DNA of 64,000 nt from Beverwykella pulmonaria (lineage: Eukaryota; Ascomycota; Dothideomycetes; Pleosporales; Melanommataceae), in contig BCHH01000002.1 in the NCBI GenBank assembly GCA_001599595.1, positions 720,390 through 784,389 of the forward strand. The letters run 5' to 3'. The notes under the pieces were generated by a model. That model saw only the letters and a list, made by a program, of their open reading frames with translations, was not told the DNA's origin and searched no databases. The translations under genes were made by a program, and so were the position numbers. Below are positions 54,485 through 64,000 of the stretch, in pieces. Position 1 is the first letter of the stretch. Each line of letters begins with the position of its first letter.

Positions 54485-55976
54485 CTACAGTTTGAAATCC
54501 GCACTGCTCAACTCCCACCCCACAGTCCCATCGCCCTTCCTCTTCGCAATTTTATCCGCCAATTCTAGTTTTTTATCTCGATTTCGCTCTGTGCATAGCT
54601 CATAAATCGTGCTCAGGTTAAACACCATGGAACGGAATGGCGGACTCTCATCCACCAGCTCGGCCAGCAGTTTCCGGGCTTCGGATATGCGGCCTGTGTA
54701 CAACAGACTCACGGCCAGATTCTGAGATACCATAGCGTCGGAGGGGAATTGCGTGTGCAGCGCTTCAAAGGCGGAGACGGCGTGGGTGTACTCTGCGTTT
54801 GCGACGTGCAGGAGCGCGGCGAGCGTGCCGTCGATGAGGTCGTCTGAGGATATGGCAGACGCGGAGCTGAGGCAGCGGCGGGCAGCTCGGACGTCGCCTA
54901 CGCGCAGCCACACGAGGGATTCCATGATCAGGACTTCTCGGGCCTCGGGGGTATTCGAGGGGCTGGGCGCCATGGAGAGGGTTCCCAAGTGGCGGCCTGC
55001 GCCTTCCAGTTCGCCCATTTCCACCAGCACGTTCGCGACGCGGATGCCGGTGTCGTGGAGCCTGGTGCGCCAGAGCTCCTTATCTGAGGGGGAGGTGCTG
55101 GCATTGGCCATGTTCTCGCGGCATTCCCGCGCCAGCTCGTAGTATCCCATGATCCCTTTGCGCCAATCTCCGTACCCCATAGCCGCGAGCCGCACAACGA
55201 GGAGGCGCAGGTCCCAGGGCACGAGATGCGTGCCTGTGAGAGGGTGGAGGTAGAATGCGCTCGTGAGGTCGCCCAGGACCTTGGATTCCTGGGCCGCAAG
55301 GGCGTGCTCCGAGATGAGACAGAGGCATGCCAGGCGCACGTGCAGCAGGTGGAACAGCGTGTCGTAGTCGGAGGGCGACGCGGCGGTGACGAGGTTGCGG
55401 GCTGCGGCGATGGCGGCAAGGCGGTAGTGGCCCGACTGGAGAAGCGAGGAGAGCGGGGAGGATACAGAAGGGACGTTGGGGGCATTCAAGAAGGGGGCCG
55501 GCACGGTGGTGGTAGGGAGGACATGGTACGCGGCTGGGTCTTGGACGAAGGAGAAGTCCTTGGAGGGCATCTCGGCGATGGTGCTGGGGACGCCATCGTG
55601 AGGCGAGAGGGGCGAGGCTTCGGAGCGAGTGGGGGAGAGGACGCGCTGGGCGTTGGTGTTGCTATTGCCAGTGGCAGTAGTAGTGGTGGTGGTGGTAGTG
55701 ATGGGAGTGGCAGTGGTGCTGGCTGCCAGAGGACTGCATGACGGTCAGTGTGTGCTGCATTGGCTGAATGGAGTCGGGGTCGTGTTTACTCGTCGGCCGC
55801 GGACTCGAGTGGTCCCCGCGTAGATTTCCGTGTGATGGCGACTAGGTGGTGTCAATGGGCAGGTGCTTTGCGTTACTATACGCCTGATCTACTACCGTAC
55901 CTCGTCGTCGCTCTTCTCCACTCTCGAGGCGGCGATGGTTCCGGGCCCGTTCTGGCTGCGCTGGGGGGGTGTTCAT
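54485..55976 (-). CDS. TRAPP complex subunit 12 homologue (TRAPPC12)
   Basis: Three exons (55901-55976, 55790-55841, 54485-55733) encode about 458 residues. The joined N-terminus reads RRRVAITRKSTRGPLESAADDPLA with both splices in phase, then a Thr/Ser-rich linker. The body is a TPR-like helical array: LLQSGHYRLAAIAAARNLV, YDTLFHLLHVRLACLCLI, LHPLTGTHLVPWDLRLLVVRLA, VANVLVEMGELEGAGRHLGTL, FEALHTQFPSDAMVSQNLAVSLLYTGRISEARKLL, and the end NLSTIYELCTERNRDKK. TRAPPC12 is a metazoan and filamentous-fungal TRAPPIII subunit absent from S. cerevisiae, acting in ER-to-Golgi traffic and autophagy. The second intron has an unusual GTAAAC donor. Confidence 0.85.
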
Positions 55977-56306
55977 GGCGGCGGGCGGTGGTGAGTCGAT
56001 GGGGTGGAGGCAGCTCCCTGGACCCGCCCGATGTCGGCAGAGGGGCGGCGGAGGCTCAGACAGCGATGTGGGGACGCCAATAGGAGGGCGCGTCGCGCGT
56101 CGCCGCCGTAACCTGCAGGCCCGCGGTGCGACGCGGCGGCCAATTTTGCGGAAGTGACTCAATTCGCAAGAAATCAAAACCAGGTCCGCTCGCCCACGAG
56201 CTCCTCCCCGTCGCCCCCCCCCCCCCATTTGCAGCAGCTCCCCATATCCCACGCTTCCCACGGCGACGTATTTGCTTATAGTCCGCAAGGACGCCCCAGG
56301 TTCGCC

Positions 56307-58519
56307 ATGCAGTCGCGACATCGAGCCGTCCAGGCCCTGAAAGCGGGCACACGATCGTTTTCTTCCACCCCCAGACCCCTCGCCGTCTCGCCATACAGAA
56401 AGGCCACCCAAGCCGCCACCGCCAAAGTCCTGAGAGAAGATGCAAAGAGGCCACAGTCAACCGCTGCGGCCGCCTCCCAGACCGAGGGCAGAGCGCGGCC
56501 CGCGCCCGCCTTCAATCGCGAGGACTACCATGTGTCCCCGCTCACGCCGTACAAGTCGCCTGAGATGGACCATTCGTTCGTGGGCATGACGGGCGGCCAG
56601 ATCTTCCACGAGATGATGCTCCGCCAGAACGTCAAGCACATTTGTACGCAATTCAATTCCTCCATGGCTGCAAGCCCTCCATTGACTCCCTCCGTTGTGT
56701 GAAAATTGTGTTGCTGACATGCCTCCACAGTCGGCTACCCTGGCGGTGCCATTCTGCCCGTCTTCGACGCCATCTACAACTCGCCGCACTTCGACTTCAT
56801 CCTTCCGCGACATGAGCAGGGCGCCGGCCACATGGCCGAGGGCTACGCTCGCGCGAGCGGTCTCCCGGGCGTGGTGCTCGTTACCTCGGGCCCCGGCGCC
56901 ACCAACGTTGTCACGCCCATGCAGGACGCCCTGATGGACGGCACGCCCATGGTCGTCTTCAGCGGGCAGGTCGTTACGGGCGCCATTGGATCCGATGCGT
57001 TCCAGGAGGCAGACACCATAGGCATAACCCGCGCATGCACAAAGTGGAACGTCATGGTCAAGGACATTGCGGAGCTGCCCCGGCGGATCAACGAGGCCTT
57101 CGAGATTGCCACCACCGGACGCCCTGGGCCTGTGCTCGTGGATCTGCCCAAAGATGTCACCGGCGGGACCCTGTCCAGGCCGATTCCCGTGACCAGCGCG
57201 CTTCCCACGCATCCCAGCGCCGCCACGCGCGCTGCGAAAGAGCTCAGCAAGCAGCAGCTGGATGCATCCATCAGGCGCGCCGCCGACCTGATCAACATTG
57301 CGAAGAAGCCCGTTGTATACGCCGGCCAGGGCGTGATCAGCACCCCCGAAGGGCCCAAGTTGCTCAAGGAGCTCGCGGACAGGGCGAACATCCCCGTGAC
57401 CACCACGCTCCAGGGCTTAGGAGGCTTCGACGAACTGGACGAGAAGTCCCTGCACATGCTCGGCATGCACGGCTCTGCCTATGCCAACATGGCCATGCAG
57501 GAAGCCGATCTCATCATCGCCCTGGGCGCGCGTTTCGATGACCGCATCACGGGCAGCATTGCCAAATTTGCCCCCGCGGCGAAGGCGGCCGCAGCCGAGG
57601 GCCGTGGTGGCATCATTCACTTCGAGATCATGCCCAAGAACATCAACAAGGTTGTGCAGGCCACCGAGGCCGTCGAGGGGGACGTCGTCACCAATCTCGC
57701 TCAGCTCCTCCCACAGATTAAGGAAGTCAAGGAGCGGCCCGAATGGTTCGCCCAGATCAAGGACTGGAAAGCGCGCTTCCCGTGGGCGTGGGAGCGAGAG
57801 GGCGAGAACGGTCTGATCAAGCCGCAAACCGTGATCGAAACGCTTTCCAACCTGACCGCCGACATCAAGGCAGAGACCGTCATCACCACGGGCGTCGGCC
57901 AGCACCAAATGTGGGCCGCGCAGCATTATCGCTGGAGGCATCCACGGACGATGATTACCTCCGGCGGGCTGGGCACCATGGGCTACGGTCTCCCCGCCGC
58001 CATCGGCGCAAAGGTCGCCCGGCCTGATGCCCTCGTCATCGACATCGATGGCGACTCGTCTTTCAGCATGACCCTGACCGAGCTGTCGACCGCCGCGGAA
58101 TTCAACATCGGCGTTAAGATCATCATCCTCAACAACGAGGAGCAGGGCATGGTTACCCAGTGGCAGACTCTCTTCTACGGCGACCGCTTCGCGCATACCC
58201 ATCAGCGCAACGCCGACTTCGTAAAGCTTGGTGATGCCATGGGCGTCCAGGCGCAACGTTGTGTGAAGCCGGCCGAGCTCGAGGAGAAGCTCACGTGGCT
58301 GATCAACTCGGAGGGCCCAGCGCTGTTGGAGATTGTGACGGACCAGAAGGTGCCTGTGTTGCCTATGGTGCCCGCGGGTAATGGTCTGCATGAATTTTTG
58401 GTCTATGACGCAGGTATGTGTACATGTTCCTCCCTTTCTGTGGGACGTGTGGACTAATTCTTTCAACAGCTACGGAGAAGAAGCGGAGAGCGCAAACCAG
58501 GGAGCGATCGGGTCGCTGA
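56307..58519 (+). CDS. ilv2: Acetolactate synthase, catalytic subunit
   Basis: Three exons (56307-56643, 56731-58413, 58470-58519) encode about 689 residues. It makes acetolactate and acetohydroxybutyrate from pyruvate, the first shared step of valine, leucine and isoleucine synthesis, in mitochondria. The first 60-90 residues are basic and Ser/Ala-rich, a targeting sequence. TPP-enzyme marks follow: FGYPGGAILP across intron 1, the catalytic Glu141 in PRHEQGAGHMAEGYAR, and the metal site GDSSFSMT...NNEEQGMV. Position 194, equal to yeast Pro192 at the sulfonylurea-binding site, is Val (SGQVVTGAIG). The last exon adds only the basic tail ATEKKRRAQTRER. Confidence 0.96.
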
Positions 58520-59818
58520 ACGAAATCAGAACTGGCATCTTTCATCCTAGGCATATCGAACTTGAACTGTACATTTTTACGTTGGGGCATCGGCGCTCTA
58601 CTGGGGAGGTTCCAACATGGGCCTTTGAAAAGTTTCGTGTGCTCTTCTGATCTTTCGGAGAGAAAAAGTATGAAACTTTTCTATCTCTTTCCATATTACG
58701 TCCGCATGACATGACTTGATAGTGGTTGAGTTTTCTTTGCCGGCATATGTGGTTTCGGATTTTAATATACCTGTGCACGACGGATGATGAAGTGGTGGCG
58801 GGAGAGTAGACATGAAATGTGCGTAATACGATCAAGTGGGATAGGGTGAAACCTGTCTTGTGTCCACCCTCTAGTCTGCGTCTTTATGACTGTTTATTTT
58901 TGGCTGTCAGGTGTGCGTTGTTTCATTCTCTTGCTATTGCAATTGCTTGAGGCTGAGGTTGCTAGAGCTTGGCTTGCTCGCTCTTGCGTCCTTGGAAACA
59001 AGTCTTCCTGCAGATATCATGTGGTCTTCCTTTCCCGCTTCATCCTGCAAGTTTTGGTATTTCGAGTGGATTGTAATGAGGGCTGTGTTGGAGTGTTGGT
59101 GCGTCCGTACGAGGCGAAGAGAGAAGGGAAGCGCTAGCGTCACAGTGAATATATGGCAGCCGCCTGCACGGAGAGCAGGACGGAGCCCCATGGATTTCGA
59201 ACTTGCCTCGCCATACTGGCTCACTGAAAGCGATGATATCTTCGTACATTCGAAACTTGCACAACTATTGTTGGATCCTGTGCTGTGGATATGGATGGAC
59301 CCATGTGGTAGAAAATTAGAATGCACGGAAGAGATGCCACCACGCAGGATGTGTATCCTCATGTACAGAGCACACGTCTCATTTTCCCGAAAGCAAGATC
59401 GCTGATCTAAGGTAGCAAAGGCGTGGAGGTTGACTCGTTGAGTGTTATCGACGTTCAGTAATGGAGAGCAGGACGCGAAACGTCGAAATCTGATCTAGTA
59501 GGTGATGGAGAGGAGGGAAGAGGAAGTAGACGGCCTGATATATCTATCTGTCTAGTATTCAAATAAGGTAATATAGTTAATCCCGTTCTTGTATCTCGGA
59601 GTCGATCTGTTGTACATAACGATGCAAGCTATGCATAGCATGGGTATCCGCAATCCGCTTCATGCTGCTAACAGTCAAATCCGCCAAGCCAAGCCAAGCC
59701 AAAAATGAACAAGAAAAGAAATAGAAACCCGCTCTCTAACCGAAGTATACAATCACCATCTCAACCGCCCCCATCAAAGCCATACCGGTTATACACACCT
59801 GTTTCGCTGCTCTTCCCT
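58520..59818. other. Gene-free region between convergent genes
   Basis: Frames of up to 164 codons occur but none has an ordered reading or splice pattern. The Ilv2 gene and the DUF2235 gene both end here. A short CCAAG repeat (GCCAAGCCAAGCCAAGCC) sits at about 59684-59701. Confidence 0.5.
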
Positions 59819-62407
59819 CTACACTCTCATGCTACTCCTCCTCGGACTGCGTCCCCCACCGCCATTCCTCTCATCCACCATTCTCGAACTCCTCCTCTCA
59901 TCCACCATTCTCGAGCTCCTCCTTTCATCCACAAACCTCTCCCTCTCCCTCCTCCCATCCCTGTCTCTTGCAGTGTCCACCTCGACAAACCTCTCATTCT
60001 CCTTCTCTCTTCTATCATCACTACTCTTCATCCCAATGCCCTCGGCCACGCCCTCCCACCACGCCTTATCCTTCTGCCTCCTATGCGGCATACTCTCTCT
60101 AATCACGCTCTCGCGCTCATAGTCCACACTCCTCGCTCTACTCCTATTCCTCGGCACCTTTTCTCCCATACTTCTCCTCCCATGGCTCTCCTCGATAAAA
60201 CTCCTCCTCCCGCCTCCACCATTAGTCCGTCCGTTCCCCAGATCCGCACTCGCAGGCCTTACGGATTTGCGCCGTTTAGGTTTCTCCCCCCTCCCACTCC
60301 CCCCCGTAGCAGGCGGCCTCTTAACAGCCTCCCACGTCTCCCTATCCCTCCTACAAAGCTCCCTCTCTAATCTCCACAGCGGCGCCTCAGGAATAATCCT
60401 GACAGCGTCCCCGTCTTTGAACTTGTACTTCCAGTAGATATCCGGTTCGGGTTTTGTCGTTAAGGGGGTCGTGTGTGGGTTTGAATGCGAGGTCGAGTAG
60501 TCGACAACGAGGCGGTAATTGTCAGTTAGCGGACGGCATTCGTAAACGCCTTTGTCGGCAACGCCGGGGCCGGCGAGCTTGATGCGCGTGCGGACGGACG
60601 GGTGGATATATTCGTTTGTTTGGCGGAGGGGGCGCGAGGTGGAACGGCCGGTGTCGGGGGAGACGGCGTGGTAGAGGCCGGGTGTGCGGTGCTATACTCA
60701 TATTAGTATACATACTCGTAACCGAACTCTACACCAATAAAGTGTAGGAAGTCGAAGGAAGACAGAAGAGGAGTAGAAAAATAGAGACTCACTGTTCCAC
60801 CCCCCAACGCATACACCCCCGTCATACTATTCCAGATCTGGCCAAAACTCCAGGGTCTGGGCCCCGTCCTCTCCCTCCTGTAGTACTTTTCGTTATCGTC
60901 ATCCTGCTCAAACACATACTCATCTCTCAGATCCAAGAAATCCTCTAGCTGACTCATCATCCACGCCAGCGTAATATTGGCCAACTGCTGATCATCATAC
61001 CCACCTCCTACATTACTATGTACACCCGGGAACCAGACTTGGCGCAGGATAGTGCGGTTCCCTTCAGGTTTTTCCCATACTGCCGGGGAAAAGGCACCGC
61101 GCTTTTCGTCGAGAGCCAGGGCTTGGAAGGCGTTTTCTATGTTGGAAGAGAGCTTGGTGTCGTAGAATGCCATTTCTTTGCTTTCCGCGCTTTGAAGCCC
61201 GAATTTGGTCAGCCAGCCTATCCTCGGGGTCCCTAAACTGCCCACTGTGTCCCACACGCCTATCGCTTTAATCGGGATATCCAATCTTGTCAACCCTCTT
61301 CGTTCTAGCTCGTCTGCGTATCGGGGACTGTCTACGCTGGGCTTGTTTGGAAAGGGAATGTTGGGGAGTTTGGGTACGTATCGTGGGTCCCGCCGGTGCT
61401 GAACGTCTTTGAAGACTTCGGGGAGGGCGTGTAGGCCCTTTTTTGTGAGGAGTCCGACTTGTCCGACCAGGCCTGCGATGCTACGTGCTGTGAAGGCGCC
61501 CCGGGAGAAACCGAGGAGGAAGATTTCGTCGCCGGGGTGGTAGTTGTTCGCGAGAAAGGAGTATCCTTCTCGGACGGCGTCCCCGAGGCCTTCACCTGTT
61601 GTGCCTGGGAAAAGTTAGTAAATTGGTCCCTGGCTTATAGCGGTGTTCAACCAAGGCTATCAGGAGCCGCGAAGGGCGCTTGAAGAGATGGACTGGCTCT
61701 ACTTCGACCAGTCGAGCTCGATTTAGTAGTCGCTTCTTCAACTCCCCGCGTTTGTAGGCTTTTCGCTACACCTAAACAATATCGTCCCCCCTGACTTCAT
61801 CATAGAGACAAAAGTAAGTTCACTTACCACTTACTATCCGATCCACAACACCCCCCTGAGTCCCCACACCGAAGTGATAATACACAATCTGTGGAATCCC
61901 ATCTTGACTAATTGGTTTGATTGCTCTCGACATGCGCGTGACATTGCTGGGTACAGAGATCTTTCCATTCACAAGGCCGTTATCTGAATTCAGCCATGTT
62001 CCTATAACACGGGAGAAAGTTAGTATTAGTTCCTCCTCAAGACTTTTATCCATACTCTTCCATGATGTCTACTTCGTACACATCCCAGTCCTGAACAGCA
62101 ACACCAAGTACGCAGAAACTCGACACCAGAGATATTTAAGCAATGAGATAGGGAAAGAAAAGAACATACCATCACAAGCAACAATCAGCCTCTTAAACAT
62201 CCCCCTCCCTCTACTCAACCCCGGCGCCTCCACCGCCGGCCTAGACCTACTCCTACTTCTCGGCCTGGCCGCTGGCACATCGACATAAATCGGGGGCCTT
62301 GGGCTCAGAGGCGGTAAATCCACAATCAGCGGCCCATTACCTCCGGGAGCTCGACTGGGGGCTCGCGACGGGGCGCGCGACACCGCTCGCGAGGGGGCGT
62401 GCGACAT
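59819..62407 (-). CDS. DUF2235 alpha/beta hydrolase
   Basis: Four exons (62170-62407, 61828-62001, 60793-61604, 59819-60691) encode about 698 residues. The DUF2235 domain (PF09994) starts at KRLIVACDGTWLNSDNG (about residues 72-88). The nucleophile elbow is GFSRGAFTAR (about 170), the Asp is probably in GVWDTVGSLG and the His in PGVHSNVGGGY. The fold is shared with bacterial phospholipases, but the fungal proteins have no settled substrate. The N-terminus has SRAP repeats and an RSRSRSR run. The C-terminus is a long charged tail with a nine-residue tandem repeat (RSSRMVDER). The second intron (61605-61827) is 223 nt, much longer than others here, and may hide an extra exon. Confidence 0.88.
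59870..59923 (-). repeat. 27-bp coding tandem repeat
   Basis: Two full copies (59870-59896 and 59897-59923, one base different) and a partial third lie inside the last exon of the DUF2235 gene. On the coding strand each encodes the charged unit RSSRMVDER. The unit is a multiple of three. Confidence 0.85.
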
Positions 62408-64000
62408 TGGCGGTGGCGGTGGCGGTTGCGGCGCGGAGGGTGCTCGTCGTCGTCGCGTTATTGTTATTGTGCGTGGGGAGGAGGAGAGTGAGGAGGCCGA
62501 GGAGGAGGAGGAAGAGGACGGGGAGTACCCCGACCTGTGGGCGTGGGAGGCCAGGGCCGCGGATTAGGATGGGGACGTGGACGGATTCGCCGATACGATG
62601 TCAAATGAAGCAACACCGCAGTACCGTTCTGATGCTGTTGATAGAATTTACTTGAGACAAGTGAACTAGTCTTTTCCACGTGGGTTGCGGGAGCTGCGGT
62701 GGGTCGCGTCGTTCCGTTGCGGTTCCGCGATTTTGATTTCCCAAGATGTGGTTTGGTTTGCAGATTCAATCCAGTGCAGAGGGGCGCTGAGACGTGATTC
62801 CAACAGGTTGCGATAACGTGCTTTGCAGGTTGCAGGTGCTTGCATGCGCATCCACAGCTCTAAACCACCTTCTCAATGCCAATCCAATGTGAATACAATT
62901 TAAACCAGTCACCCAGCTCTTTCTTTTCTTCTATCTCTTTCTGAATTCTTGCGCGCAGTCTTCTCCTCTTCAAACGTTCAGCGGCGCGAACACGGGACGC
63001 GGGAACTTGCGGTTCGCACACGCAGAGCACCAGATAGTAAGGGACAGGAATGTACAAGTGGGTACGGCGTAGCGATGTCGAACTTCGCAGCAACGTTTTT
63101 GTAAATGCACCGGTCTGGTCTGTGTGGTTGGGCGTCTGTCGTTGTTGATCGTGCATGCGGCTACGCTGCGCCTGACCGCCCGTTTGTCTGCGAGCCTTCC
63201 TCCTTTCCACTCCCCAGCCTTACGACTCGCTTGGTGGTCAGATCGCGGAGGGGGCTGGTATCCTTATTCAGTGGCTGGCCCCAATCTCCAATGCCCATCC
63301 ATCATCAACATCGACACCCTTCCATACCAAACCTTATGAATACATCGCTTTACACAATTCAGCATCCCAATTTCCCATTACGCCAGGATGAAGGTTCGAC
63401 AAGGATGCGCCTTGCTGATGGGGTAATGCGGCTCCATTTTTTGCTGTTAGTCCTTGGGCACAAGAAGTCGCTCCGGTGAAGGCCCAAATGCTGCTTTTCT
63501 TTGCGTTAGAGCGTGCAAGTAGTCTTAGTGACGCGGGGAGCATGTCTGCGAACGGCATCGGGTGTGTGCGGAGAAGGGGCGATCCTGGGAGGCCAAGGCA
63601 CTATGTGCTGGCGCAACAAATATACGGGAGGATGCGGGATGCCCGTGAACGCAACTTGGGAAGGGCAACACGCGACGTTCATACAGAGTTCATGTTCATG
63701 TCCATGTTCATGTGCATAAGAGGTGGTATATGATATAAACTGTTTTTCAATTTAAAGGCTTTTATCTAGCATTCTGCTTTGTCGTCATGCCATCAGCGAC
63801 GACCCCGAAATCCCCATGTCAGATATCAGCCAAGTCTAGCCAATGCCTCAGCCATATCACAGCTATCTATCATACAATGAAGTATCCCCGTCCAGCACCC
63901 TGGACACCAAATTCGCTGAAACTCCTCATGATATCCCAACATTCCTAGAACCAATGCTGCGAGAGCGGCGAAGAACCATCTAGGACATTCGCCCCCAAGA
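62408..64000. other. Right end of window, no supported gene
   Basis: Upstream of the DUF2235 start the sequence holds only short frames on both strands with no recognisable motif. A CATGTTCATGTCCATGTTCA hexamer-like repeat lies near 63690-63712. Bases 63760-64000 might belong to a gene continuing beyond the window, but no frame there is convincing. Confidence 0.45.

Noticed and set aside
57417..58466. 349-codon minus-strand frame
   Set aside because: It is a shadow of the GC-rich third positions of Ilv2.
58886..59405. Frames of 83-164 codons between Ilv2 and the DUF2235 gene
   Set aside because: No motif, no splice pattern, and they overlap one another on both strands.
59705..60370. 221-codon Pro/Leu-rich plus-strand frame
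   Set aside because: It is a shadow of the Arg/Glu-rich tail of the DUF2235 gene.

Overview
The window is nuclear DNA of a filamentous ascomycete (Pezizomycotina). The signs are many short introns (about 45-100 nt, mostly GTRNGT...YAG with CTRAY-type branch sites), intron-split genes on both strands, and families typical of this group: a fungal Zn2Cys6 regulator, DASH Duo1, a HET-like protein, a CorA-like protein and a DUF2235 hydrolase. The class cannot be fixed from the sequence alone. Exon-intron structures given here were built by hand from splice signals and checked for reading phase across each junction.

Layout. 0-6 kb: an unknown spliced gene, a membrane protein with an Asn-Ser-Thr repeat, gene remnants and a fungal-type bZIP regulator. 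6-9.4 kb: a chromate transporter and a badly broken PD-(D/E)XK nuclease-like gene. 9.8-12 kb: a C2H2 zinc-finger protein and the mitochondrial membrane protein Mcp1. 12-18 kb: a maltose utilisation cluster (maltase, divergent permease, AmyR/MalR-type activator) with a candidate activator site in the shared promoter. 18.5-28 kb: an accessory, AT-rich part with a CorA-like membrane protein, a ten-exon HET-like membrane protein and a decayed gene whose stop codons look like C-to-T damage.

28-64 kb is mostly conserved housekeeping: tubulin-tyrosine-ligase-like protein, Mcm10, RNase H2 subunit B, a TP/SP-rich probable CDK substrate, Duo1, galactokinase, an HMT1-type ABC half transporter, Dpm1, a HAD hydrolase, an unknown conserved protein, a U2-associated SR140-type splicing factor, a DUF7918-like protein, TRAPPC12, acetolactate synthase (Ilv2) and a DUF2235 hydrolase.

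Functional links: the maltase, permease and regulator form one pathway. Mcm10, RNase H2B, the TP/SP-rich protein and Duo1 lie within 8 kb and all concern DNA replication or chromosome segregation; the Mcm10/RNase H2B promoter carries ACGCGT-type cell-cycle boxes. No CRISPR arrays, rRNA genes, confident tRNA genes or intact transposons were seen.
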